This document shows, piece by piece, positions 1 to 6,752 of a stretch of DNA of 7,938 bases. Source of the DNA: an uncultured Sphingomonadales bacterium. GTDB taxonomy: Bacteria; Pseudomonadota; Alphaproteobacteria; Sphingomonadales; Sphingomonadaceae. The translations under genes were made by a program, and so were the position numbers. The stretch covers positions 1-7,938 of the forward strand of contig CAIKKO010000049.1 of the NCBI GenBank assembly GCA_903828025.1. Reading direction: 5' to 3'. Each line of letters starts with the position of its first letter. Within the stretch, counting starts at the first letter, position 1. Below the pieces are notes generated by a model. The model searched no databases. It was given only the letters and a program-made list of their open reading frames with translations, and was not told the DNA's origin.

Positions 1-354
1 CTTGACCGTCTGGCCCACCGCGATGAACGGCGCGGCACCCGGTTCGGGCAGGAGATAGGCGGTGCCGACCATCGGCGATCGCACCGCGTTGGCGTGGGTC
101 TCAGCAGCAGGCGCCGCGGGAGCGGCGGCAGGTGCGGGCGCGGCGGCGACCGGAGGCGGCGGTGCATACGCCTGGGCCACCGGAGCGGCGCTCACCTTGC
201 GGGCCACGCGGATCTTGCGCTTGCCGTCCTCCACCTCGATCTCGGTAAGCCCGGTCTCAGCCAGCAGCTCGGCGAGTTCGCGCACCAGAGAGCGGTCGAT
301 CGTCATTGCCGTGACGGCGATGTCGGCGCTGTCGTCGCCGTGGTCATGCCCCAT
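1..354 (-). CDS. accB: Biotin carboxyl carrier protein of acetyl-CoA carboxylase, 5' part (cut by left edge)
   Basis: BCCP carries the biotin that shuttles carboxylate between biotin carboxylase (AccC) and the carboxyltransferase, in the first committed step of fatty-acid synthesis in the cytoplasm. Seen: 118 residues reading off the left edge. Residues 20-53 form the typical N-terminal part (LVRELAELLAETGLTEIEVE, then a KRKIRVAR stretch). Residues 54-90 are an Ala/Pro-rich flexible linker. The biotinyl domain begins at about residue 93 (SPMVGTAYLLPEPGAAPF). The biotinylated lysine (AMKM motif) lies outside the window. Start choice: the ATG at 354-352 has AAGGA (365-361) 6 nt upstream. An in-frame ATG at residue 17 gives the more usual N-terminus but has no Shine-Dalgarno sequence. 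The gene lies 97 nt downstream of aroQ on the same strand; accC would be expected beyond the edge. Identification is firm; the exact start is less so. Confidence 0.93.
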   Translation of the reverse strand, partial: MGHDHGDDSADIAVTAMTIDRSLVRELAELLAETGLTEIEVEDGKRKIRVARKVSAAPVAQAYAPPPPVAAAPAPAAAPAAPAAETHANAVRSPMVGTAYLLPEPGAAPFIAVGQTVK

Positions 355-451
355 GATCTATCCTTGCGGGTCTAATTCCTGAAAGGAATCCCATGCCCGC
401 CGCGTGCCCGACTGGCAAGAGGCGCAGCGCAGGCGACGTGGAAAAGCGGGG

Positions 452-898
452 TTAGAGCCTGCTCGCACCATCAAGCGCCAGCACATAGCTCTGCGCGCCG
501 AACCCGGCGATCGTCGCCTTGGCCGCCATGCCGACATAGGATGTGTGGCGGAAGGCCTCACGCGCGTGCGGATTGGAAAGGTGCACTTCGATCACCGGCG
601 TGCGGATGGCCTTGATCGCATCATGAAGCGCAATGCTGGTGTGGGTGAAGGCCCCGGCATTGAGCAGCACGGCCTTGGCCCCCACGGCCTGCGCTTCGTG
701 CAGCCAGTCGACGAGGTGGCCCTCGTGGTTGGACTGGCGCACATCGACTTCGAGCCCGAGTTCGCGGGCGCGGTCTTCCAACATGCCGGCGATGTCATCC
801 AGCGTGGCGGAGCCATAGATTTCGGGTTCGCGCGTGCCGAGCAGATTGAGGTTGGGTCCGTTGAGGACGAAAATAGTCGCTGACTGGGACTCTGACAT
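452..898 (-). CDS. aroQ: 3-dehydroquinate dehydratase, type II
   Basis: Converts 3-dehydroquinate to 3-dehydroshikimate, the third step of the shikimate pathway to aromatic amino acids, as a cytoplasmic dodecamer in this family. Seen: 148 residues, the normal type II length. The N-terminal motif LNGPNLNLLGTREPEIYG spans residues 12-29; Arg23 and Tyr28 match the lid-loop arginine and catalytic tyrosine. QSNHEG is at 55-60 and LNAGAFTHTS at 79-88 (substrate-binding Asn80). EVHLSNPHAREAFRHTS is at 104-120, with the catalytic histidine expected at His106 and a substrate-binding arginine at Arg117. Start choice: ATG at 898-896 with GGAG (908-905) 6 nt upstream; a 20-residue in-frame extension further upstream has no family similarity that I recognise. 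It is followed by accB, a common pairing, and preceded at 75 nt by a lipoprotein gene that may share its transcript. All key residues appear intact. Confidence 0.96.
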   Translation of the reverse strand: MSESQSATIFVLNGPNLNLLGTREPEIYGSATLDDIAGMLEDRARELGLEVDVRQSNHEGHLVDWLHEAQAVGAKAVLLNAGAFTHTSIALHDAIKAIRTPVIEVHLSNPHAREAFRHTSYVGMAAKATIAGFGAQSYVLALDGASRL

Positions 899-973
899 GG
901 AACGCTCCGCCGGGGGATTGCTGGGCGTCCCTGATAAAGCGCGGCGGCAGCGGCGCAAGGGTGCCGCGTTCGC

Positions 974-1342
974 TTAACCCTTGCCGTTGTCTGCCATGGG
1001 CGGAGGCGGCGCATCGTTGCTGACGCTGTCATCCGCCGGGGCATCGGCATCGTCGCCGGCCGGGTTGAGGTCGTTCTGCGGGACGGGTTCGGGCTGCGAG
1101 ATCGCTGGCGGCTGGGACTGGACCGCGAGCGATTCGGCGGCTTTGGCGCGCTTGTCGGCGGCCTCGGCCTTGGCCTCGACCTGGGTTACGCGCGCTTCGA
1201 GTTCGTTGACGCGCTGGGCATCGCAGCCGGACAGGAGCAGCGCGAGCGCCGCAGCAGGCAGGATCACAGCAACGCGGCGCGGCGCGAAGCCGCCCCGGGC
1301 CATGCCGCGCGATCTTGCGAAAAGGGAGTGCTGTCCGTCCAT
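974..1342 (-). CDS. Small coiled-coil lipoprotein of unknown function
   Basis: I do not recognise a named family. Seen, numbering from the ATG at 1342: a basic N-region (RR at 22-23), a hydrophobic stretch at about 24-37, and a lipobox LSGC at 37-40, so the mature protein would begin at lipidated Cys40. Asp41 is at +2, which in E. coli favours retention in the inner membrane; whether that rule holds here is unknown. Residues 44-75 have a 3-4 spacing of Val/Leu/Ala (V45, L48, V52, V55, A59) and look like a short coiled coil, as in Lpp-like proteins. From about 76 to the end (122) the chain is Pro/Ala/Asp-rich and probably disordered. Start uncertain: the ATG at 1342 has AAGG 4 nt upstream; an ATG at 1303 gives a more usual 27-residue signal peptide but has no Shine-Dalgarno sequence; an ATG at 1357 and a TTG at 1366 are also in frame. 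It is divergent from the DUF1592 gene and 75 nt upstream of aroQ. Confidence 0.72.
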   Translation of the reverse strand: MDGQHSLFARSRGMARGGFAPRRVAVILPAAALALLLSGCDAQRVNELEARVTQVEAKAEAADKRAKAAESLAVQSQPPAISQPEPVPQNDLNPAGDDADAPADDSVSNDAPPPPMADNGKG

Positions 1343-1429
1343 GTTGCCTTGGGTCATAGCAGGCAAAGATTACCTGAAACTAACCAAGCAGGCACTTAAT
1401 CACCGCTGCAAGCAGGCGCAGGACGGCGG

Positions 1430-1450
1430 TGCGCGCCAATTGGCTGCGCA
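1430..1450. promoter_or_regulatory. Near-perfect inverted repeat, candidate operator
   Basis: Seen: a 10-bp perfect palindrome GCCAATTGGC (1435-1444). It is flanked by TGCGC on the left (1430-1434) and GCGCA on the right (1446-1450), offset by one extra T at 1445. Each half reads TGCGC(A)GCCAA towards the centre. The location between divergent genes suits a dimeric regulator's operator. No regulator gene is visible in the window and no consensus was recognised, so the role is inferred. Confidence 0.35.
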
Positions 1451-1579
1451 GGGTGCGCGGATTTTGCACATTGCGTGTCCGGTTTAAGGCAATGGACGCT
1501 GCGGCGGGGGGCCGATAGGCAAGGGGTCTTGGCGGCTATCTGGCTGGCAGGACGGGCTTTCTCCGCGTGGCCGGGGCAA

Positions 1580-1627
1580 GGGGTCGAGTGGTTTTGGGGG
1601 CCGAGCGGTTTGGGGGTCGAGCGTTTG
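1580..1627 (+). repeat. Three imperfect G-rich direct repeats, 16-17 bp period
   Basis: Seen: copies at 1580-1595, 1596-1611 and 1612-1627, each a run of four or five G followed by YCGAG and then a G/T-rich tail. The (G)YCGAG cores begin at 1583, 1600 and 1616, so the spacing is 17 then 16 bp. That breaks a triplet frame and argues against protein-coding repeats. More G-runs lie just upstream (1506-1511, 1523-1526, 1573-1576), so the plus strand could form a G-quadruplex. It lies immediately before the preferred start of the DUF1592 gene. Regulatory function is inferred only. Confidence 0.5.
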
Positions 1628-1636
1628 GCAGAACGG

Positions 1637-4090
1637 GTGTGGCAGGTTCCCTTCGGGCGCAGCGTGCTGGCGCTGAGCGCGCTTGTCTCGGGCACGTGCC
1701 TGCTCGCGGCGGTGCAGGACGGGGGCGTTGGCGCATCGGTTCTGTCTGAACAGCGCGCGTCGCTGATCGAACCCATGCTCGATGACTATTGCTCGCGCTG
1801 CCACAACGATGACGACAAGATTGCCGGGCTGTCGGTTGCCGATCTCAAGGCATCCGACATTGCCAGCGGCCGCAATGCCGAGGCGTGGGAGAAGATCCTG
1901 CGCCGGGTGGCGGCGGGGGAAATGCCGCCGCATTCGAAAAAGCAGCCCGATCCGGCACTCCGCGCGGACTTTGTGCAGTGGCTGGACGATGGACGCGCGC
2001 ACTATGTCGCAGCGCATCCCGATCCGGGCCGGGCCACGGTGCGGCGGCTCAACCGCACCGAATATGCCAATGCCGTGCGCGATCTGCTGGGGATCGAGGC
2101 CAATGTTTCCGCCGCTTTGCCGCCGGACAACTCCGGCTTCGGCTTCGACAACATCGCCGATGTGCTGAGCGTTTCGCCCACGCTGATGGAGCGGTATGTT
2201 GCAGTGGCTGGCAAGGTCGCGCGGCAGGCGACAGGCCTCACTCCGCGCCGCGATTTCGTGACGACGTGGCAAGTGGCGAAAGACGGCTCGCTGATGAATT
2301 CGGGCATTCCCGCGTTCAACGAGCGCGCTTCGGCCGATCTGCCGCTGGGTTCGCGCGGCGGCGCGGCGGCGCGCTATTTCGCGCGCTATGACGGGGCCTA
2401 TGACGTCGCGGTCTGGCTCAACGCGAACACCAACAACGAGAGCGACCGGCTGCCCGAAGACCGCTTCAGCGTGCGCGTCCCGCTGCAGGCGGGGCCGCAC
2501 CGGATCGGCGTTTCCTTCCGCCGCCAGACATGGCCGGACGAAACCGTGCAGACCTTGCGCAACACCACCGACTATGTGCCGCTGCCGCTCGACAAGCCCG
2601 TCATGCTGCCGATGGATGTGTGGGTGGACGGCAAGCGGGCGAGCACTTTGCAGGTGCCCTCGTTCCGCCTGCACCCGCGCTATTCGCAGCGCAATTTCCC
2701 GCGCGATGTGCTGCAGCTCGATGTGGCCGGGCCATTCGGGGCCAAGGGCATCGCCGATACGCCCAGCCGTCGCGCGGTGTTCCAGTGCATGCCGAAGCGG
2801 GCGGCGGAGGAGGAGCCTTGCGCGCGGCGGATCGTTGCCGCGCTGGCGCGGCGGGCGTGGCGGCGCCCGGTGAGCGCCGAGGATCTGGCACCGCTGATGC
2901 GTGTCTATGCCGGGGAACGCGCGGCGGCGGGCTTTGAAGCCGGCGTGGAAGCGGCGGTCGAGGCGATTCTGGTCTCACCGCGCTTCCTGTTCGTGGTGGA
3001 AGCGCCGCCGCCTGCAGGGCTCGCGGGGCCGGCCTATCCGGTGTCCGATCTCGATCTGGCGACGCGGCTGGCGCTATTCCTGTGGAGTTCGATCCCGGAT
3101 GAGCGGCTGCTGTCGCTCGCCGAGCAAGGCAAGCTGCACCGGGGCTCGGTGCTCGATGGCGAGATTGCGCGAATGCTGGCGGACCCGAAGGCCGAAGCGC
3201 TGACCGCGAATTTTGCGGGCCAGTGGCTCTATTTGCGCAATCTGGATCAGCAGCGGCCCGATATCACTGCGTTTCCGCAGTTCGATGTGCCGCTGCGCGC
3301 CGCGATGGCGACCGAGACGCAGATGTTCTTCACCCATGTGTTGCGCGCCAACCGGCCCGTCACCGAGTTCCTGCGCGCGGATTACACCTTCCTCAATGAA
3401 CGGCTGGCGCAGCATTATGGCATTCCGGGCGTGCGTGGTCCAGCGTTTCGCAAGGTGATGCTGCAGCCCGGCACGCCGCGCGGCGGGCTGCTGGGGCAGG
3501 CGAGCATCCTCACGGTGACGTCCTATGGCAACCGCACGTCGGTGGTGAAGCGCGGCAAGTGGGTGATGGAAAACCTGCTCGCCTCGCCCCCGCCGCCGCC
3601 GCCCGCCGATGTGCCCGCACTCAAGACCGAGCACGACGGCCGCCAGCTCACCGCGCGCGAGCAGCTGGAACTGCACCGCGCCAATCCGGCTTGCGCTTCG
3701 TGCCACGTGCGGATGGACCCGCTGGGCTTTGCGCTCGAGAACTTCGATGCAGTGGGCAGCTGGCGCAAGATGGATGCGGGGCAAGTGATCGACGCGGGCG
3801 CGGTGCTGCCCGATGGCACGCAGTTTAGCGGGTTTGCCGGGCTGCAGCAGATACTGCTCGATCGGCGCGATGAATTTGCCCGCGCCTTTACCGAGCGGCT
3901 GATGACTTATGCGCTGGCGCGGGGGCTCTCGCCGCCGGATATGCCGGCAGTGCGCGCGATTGCGCGGCAAGCGGCAGCGGATGGCTACCGCGTGCAGACG
4001 ATCATCCGGGGCATCGTGACCAGCCCGGGGTTCACGCTGCGCCGGATTCCGACAGCCATGACCGTGGCGCAAGCAGGAGCACGCCGATGA
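1637..4090 (+). CDS. DUF1592-family multidomain c-type cytochrome-like protein
   Basis: Large exported protein of the planctomycete-type cytochrome family (PSCyt/PSD Pfam domains); no biochemical function is established. Seen, numbering from GTG 1637 (817 aa): hydrophobic signal or anchor at about 10-26; PSCyt1-like haem domain with CSRCH at 52-56 and a possible axial Met96 in GEMPP; DUF1587 at about 133-198 (VRRLNRTEYANAVRDLLG); a probably beta-rich region at about 235-370; conserved Cys384/Cys395 just before DUF1595 (about 393-456); DUF1592 at about 465-594; DUF1588 at about 610-709, with a second haem motif CASCH at 686-690 followed by MDPLGFALENFDA; DUF1585 at about 724-800. Pro651-656 is a short polyproline stretch. 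The chain is full length with all expected domains. Start uncertain: the frame is open from GTG 1475, and TTG 1625 and GTG 1664 are alternatives. GTG 1637 gives a compact signal sequence, but no alternative has a strong Shine-Dalgarno. The stop overlaps the next gene's ATG by 4 bp. Family assignment is firm; the role as an electron-transfer or oxidising subunit is inferred. Confidence 0.88.
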   Translation: MWQVPFGRSVLALSALVSGTCLLAAVQDGGVGASVLSEQRASLIEPMLDDYCSRCHNDDDKIAGLSVADLKASDIASGRNAEAWEKILRRVAAGEMPPHSKKQPDPALRADFVQWLDDGRAHYVAAHPDPGRATVRRLNRTEYANAVRDLLGIEANVSAALPPDNSGFGFDNIADVLSVSPTLMERYVAVAGKVARQATGLTPRRDFVTTWQVAKDGSLMNSGIPAFNERASADLPLGSRGGAAARYFARYDGAYDVAVWLNANTNNESDRLPEDRFSVRVPLQAGPHRIGVSFRRQTWPDETVQTLRNTTDYVPLPLDKPVMLPMDVWVDGKRASTLQVPSFRLHPRYSQRNFPRDVLQLDVAGPFGAKGIADTPSRRAVFQCMPKRAAEEEPCARRIVAALARRAWRRPVSAEDLAPLMRVYAGERAAAGFEAGVEAAVEAILVSPRFLFVVEAPPPAGLAGPAYPVSDLDLATRLALFLWSSIPDERLLSLAEQGKLHRGSVLDGEIARMLADPKAEALTANFAGQWLYLRNLDQQRPDITAFPQFDVPLRAAMATETQMFFTHVLRANRPVTEFLRADYTFLNERLAQHYGIPGVRGPAFRKVMLQPGTPRGGLLGQASILTVTSYGNRTSVVKRGKWVMENLLASPPPPPPADVPALKTEHDGRQLTAREQLELHRANPACASCHVRMDPLGFALENFDAVGSWRKMDAGQVIDAGAVLPDGTQFSGFAGLQQILLDRRDEFARAFTERLMTYALARGLSPPDMPAVRAIARQAAADGYRVQTIIRGIVTSPGFTLRRIPTAMTVAQAGARR

Positions 4091-5424
4091 TCGTGAGACG
4101 CCCTCCGCTCAGCCGCCGCACCGTGCTGCGCGGGCTTGGCACGACCATGGCGCTGCCGTTTCTGGAAGCGATGATGCCTTCGGCGCGCGCGGCGGACATT
4201 GCGGCGCGGCCCAAGCGGCTTTCGGTGTTCTATACCCCCAATGGCATGGCCATGGGTGAGTACCGGCCTGCCGCCACGGGGGCCGATTTCGCGCTTTCGC
4301 CGACGCTTGCGCCGCTGGCCCCGTTCCGCGAGCGCATCGTCGTGGTCAGCGGGCTCGGCCATCCGCAGGCCGCCGCGATGGGCGACCGGCCCGCAGGCCA
4401 TGGCCGCTCGTGCCCTGCGTTCCTGACCGGCGCGCATGCGCGGCAGACCGAAGGGCCGGATATCCACTGCGGCGTCTCGATGGATCAGGTGTTTGCCGCG
4501 CATCTGGGTGATGCGACGCAGATCCCCTCGCTGGAGCTGGGCATTGATCAGGCCAGCCTGCTCGGCAGCTGCGATATCAATTATTCCTGCGCCTACACCA
4601 ACGGCATCTCGTGGCTGACACCGACCGTGCCGCTGCCCGTCACCGCCAATCCGCGCGACGTGTTCGAGCGGCTGTTCGGCGACGGCGAGGCGCTCGATGC
4701 GACCAGCCGGCTGGCACAGGCGCGGCGGCAAAGTTCGATCCTCGATTTCGTGCGCGAGGATGCGGCGCGGCTTGCGGGCGCGCTCGGCATGGAGGACCGG
4801 CGCAAGCTGGACGAGTACCTCGATGCGACCCGCGCCATCGAAAAGCGCATCCAGCGCGCGGCGGCGGGGCCGGTCGCCGATGCCGGGGGGCTGGTGCAAC
4901 CGGCAGGCATTCCGGGTGATTTTGCCGAACATGTGCGGCTGATGATCGACCTGGAGGTGCTGGCCATGCAAGCCGATCTGACGCGGGTCGCCACGTTCAT
5001 GTCGGGCCGCGAGATTTCAAACCGTACCTATCCCGAAATCGGCGTGCCGGATTCGCACCATATGCTGAGCCATCACGGCCATAACCCGGACAAGATCGCG
5101 CTGCTGGCGAAGATCAACCGCTATCACATGGAATTTTTCGCCTACGCGCTGAAGCGACTGCAAGAGACGCGCGACGGGGCCGGGTCGCTGCTCGACAGCA
5201 CCTTGGTAATCCGGGGATCGGCCTTCGGCGATTCGAACGAGCACGATTTTCTCGACTTGCCGGTGATCGTGGCGGGGGGCCTTGTGAAAGGCGGGCGGCA
5301 TCTGGCGTTCGACAAGGGCACTGCGATGTCGAACCTGCTGCTCGCGGGGCTGAACCTGCTTGGCGTACCGGCCAAAAGCTTTGGCGATAGCACCGGGCCG
5401 CTGGCAGGGCTGGCCGATGCGTAA
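4087..5424 (+). CDS. DUF1552 (HxxSHH) protein, Tat-exported
   Basis: Member of Pfam PF07586, named for its HxxSHH motif; its function is unknown, and it is the usual partner of DUF1592 proteins in Planctomycetes, Acidobacteria and some Proteobacteria. Seen (445 aa): twin-arginine signal SRRTVLRG at 9-16, hydrophobic segment to about 27, likely cleavage after ARA at 33-35. Tat export suggests folding, perhaps with a cofactor or metal, before secretion. The N-terminal core has FYTPNGMAM at 48-56. His325, Ser328, His329 and His330 form HxxSHH within PDSHHMLSHHG. KINRYHMEFFAY (342-353) and GDSNEHDFLDLP (381-392) are further family-like blocks, and SFGDSTGPL (431-439) is the typical C-terminus. 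In many relatives, as I remember them, the NxH is followed by a second His; here that position is Phe388. The ATG sits in an ATGA overlap with the DUF1592 stop, so translation is probably coupled. A hydrolase-like fold related to DUF1501 or alkaline phosphatases is possible but unproven. Confidence 0.9.
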   Translation: MIVRRPPLSRRTVLRGLGTTMALPFLEAMMPSARAADIAARPKRLSVFYTPNGMAMGEYRPAATGADFALSPTLAPLAPFRERIVVVSGLGHPQAAAMGDRPAGHGRSCPAFLTGAHARQTEGPDIHCGVSMDQVFAAHLGDATQIPSLELGIDQASLLGSCDINYSCAYTNGISWLTPTVPLPVTANPRDVFERLFGDGEALDATSRLAQARRQSSILDFVREDAARLAGALGMEDRRKLDEYLDATRAIEKRIQRAAAGPVADAGGLVQPAGIPGDFAEHVRLMIDLEVLAMQADLTRVATFMSGREISNRTYPEIGVPDSHHMLSHHGHNPDKIALLAKINRYHMEFFAYALKRLQETRDGAGSLLDSTLVIRGSAFGDSNEHDFLDLPVIVAGGLVKGGRHLAFDKGTAMSNLLLAGLNLLGVPAKSFGDSTGPLAGLADA

Positions 5425-6736
5425 ATGGCTGCTGACCTTGGCGCTGGCGTTGCCGGGCCCGGCATTGGCGCAGGAGTCGGCGCTGGCGAGCGCGATTGCG
5501 GCGGATGATGCGGATGGGCTGCAAGCGGCGCTGGCGGCGGGCGCAGATGCCAATGCTGCGCTGGACTATGGCGAAAGCCCGCTCGCGCGCGCGGTGGACG
5601 TGCAGGATCCGGCGCTGGTCGCCGCGCTGCTCAAGGCGGGGGCCAAGGTGGACCGAGCCGATGCATTGGGCCTGACCCCGCTGCTGCTGGCCTGCGAGCG
5701 CGGCAACAGCGCGATTGTGCAGGCGCTGCTCGCGGCGGGGGCGAATGCGCGCAAGGCCGGAGCGGACGGGGTGACGCCGCTGGCGATGTGCGCGCGGTTT
5801 TCCGATGCGGCGGCGGTGCAGGCGCTATTGGCGCGCGGCGCGACGGTTGAGGCCGCCGATGCGCGCGGGCAGACGCCGCTGATGTGGGCGACTTCGGCGG
5901 GTCGGCTGGAGGCGGTTTCGGCGCTGCTGGTGGCGGGCGCTCAGGTCAACCGCGTGACAGCCAGCGGCTTTACGCCGCTGTTTTTCGCGCTGGCGAGCGG
6001 CAAGGCGAATGTGGTCTCCGCGCTGATCGCGGCGGGCGCGGACGTGCATCACCGGGGCCCGGAAAACACCAGCGCGCTGCAGATGGCGCTGTATCAGAAG
6101 AACTGGGGCGCGGCGGAGCAGCTCGTGGGGCTGGGCGCAGACCTCGCCGACCTGGACCGCGAAGGCCGCCGCCCGCTGCATGTCGCGGCGGCAGCGGGGC
6201 AGGCCGGGCTGATCGCGGCGCTGCTCGCCAAAGGTGCGGACCCGAATGCACTCACGGGCCCCTCGCGGATCACTTGGGTGACCGAGGCCAATTTCGGAGT
6301 GCCACCGCCGCCGGTGCAGCCGACCCCGCCGCTGCTCGTGGCCGCCAAGGCCGGGCAGGCCGATGCGATGCAGCGGCTGATCGCGGCGGGGGCGGACCCG
6401 CATTTTGTCGATGGCGCGGGGGTCAATTTGGTGCTCGCCGCCGCCGGGGGGCGCAGCGCGGCGGCGCTCGGCCTTGCGCTCGATCTCGTACCCGATGCGA
6501 ATGTGGCCGACGCGGCGAAGAACACCGCGCTGCATAGGCTCGCGGGCGGGGCCTATTTCCCGGATTTGCCCGCGATGCTCCGCCTGCTTGCGCTGCACGG
6601 CGCGCGCACCGATCTGGCCGATGCCAAAGGCAAGACAGCGCTGCAGGTTTTGAGCGACGGGCTGGCGCCGGTACAGGCCGCATTCCGCGATGCATTTCCC
6701 GCCCAGCCGCCGCTCGGGTTGGCGTTATCCCACTGA
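5417..6736 (+). CDS. Secreted ankyrin-repeat protein
   Basis: Ankyrin repeats are protein-binding scaffolds; the partner here is unknown. Seen (439 aa): Sec signal peptide at 1-19 ending ALAQ, then about eleven ankyrin repeats. Clear ones lie at about 53-84, 86-117, 118-150, 151-183, 184-216, 217-249, 250-281, 304-336 and 368-404, with G-x-TPL..A and LL..GA..N signatures. Degenerate ones are at about 20-52 and 337-367. A 23-residue non-ankyrin loop (281-303, containing ITWVTEANFGVPPPPVQPT) splits repeats 8 and 9. Start choice: ATG 5417 has AGGG (5406-5409) 7 nt upstream and gives a clean signal peptide; a 19-residue in-frame extension from 5360 does not. It overlaps the DUF1552 stop by 8 bp, pointing to translational coupling. 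Ankyrin proteins next to DUF1592/DUF1552 genes are known elsewhere, from memory. By context it probably binds one or more cytochromes or the DUF1552 protein in the periplasm. Confidence 0.9.
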   Translation: MRKWLLTLALALPGPALAQESALASAIAADDADGLQAALAAGADANAALDYGESPLARAVDVQDPALVAALLKAGAKVDRADALGLTPLLLACERGNSAIVQALLAAGANARKAGADGVTPLAMCARFSDAAAVQALLARGATVEAADARGQTPLMWATSAGRLEAVSALLVAGAQVNRVTASGFTPLFFALASGKANVVSALIAAGADVHHRGPENTSALQMALYQKNWGAAEQLVGLGADLADLDREGRRPLHVAAAAGQAGLIAALLAKGADPNALTGPSRITWVTEANFGVPPPPVQPTPPLLVAAKAGQADAMQRLIAAGADPHFVDGAGVNLVLAAAGGRSAAALGLALDLVPDANVADAAKNTALHRLAGGAYFPDLPAMLRLLALHGARTDLADAKGKTALQVLSDGLAPVQAAFRDAFPAQPPLGLALSH

Positions 6737-6752
6737 CAAAGGACCAGAACCC

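Larger units (their letters stand above)
1343..1636. other. Divergent intergenic region with inverted and direct repeats
   Basis: This stretch separates the minus-strand lipoprotein/aroQ/accB group from the plus-strand five-gene cluster, so promoters for both should lie here. I could not find a convincing -35/-10 pair on either strand. It holds three AGCAGGC copies (1358, 1387, 1411), a near-perfect inverted repeat at 1430-1450, and a G-rich part from about 1501 to 1627 with six runs of four or more G and three 16-17 bp direct repeats. The plus-strand frame of the next gene stays open back to a GTG at 1475, but that extension is rich in Trp, Gly and Arg, uses AGG and TTA codons, and has clearly lower third-position GC than the gene body. 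I therefore treat it as probably non-coding. Confidence 0.55.

Noticed and set aside
375..389. ATTCCT-GAA-AGGAAT small hairpin in the accB leader
   Set aside because: Six weak base pairs and no T-run; no riboswitch or attenuator features around it.
944..967. GCGGCA/TGCCGC stem with 12-nt loop after the lipoprotein stop
   Set aside because: Several alternative pairings in very GC-rich DNA and only a short TTTAT after it on the minus strand; not enough for a terminator call.
1464..1488. TTGCAC ... TTTAAG as a possible promoter
   Set aside because: Spacer is only about 13 bp, and the alphaproteobacterial housekeeping consensus is not matched.
2368..2390. Repeated CGCGCTAT within the DUF1592 gene
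   Set aside because: Explained by the coding sequence ARYFARYD with similar codons.
1484..2674. Long open frame on the minus strand opposite the DUF1592 gene (396 codons)
   Set aside because: High-GC shadow: Arg/His/Gln-rich translation without domain features, opposite a gene with clear conserved domains.
3588..3606. CCG trinucleotide repeat
   Set aside because: Encodes the polyproline linker at residues 651-656; common in GC-rich coding DNA.
3074..4971. Long minus-strand open frames opposite the DUF1592 C-terminus and the DUF1552 gene
   Set aside because: Same shadow pattern; the opposite strand holds well-supported domains and motifs.
5825..6598. Minus-strand open frame of 257 codons opposite the ankyrin gene
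   Set aside because: Arg-rich shadow; its regularity mirrors the ankyrin repeats on the coding strand.
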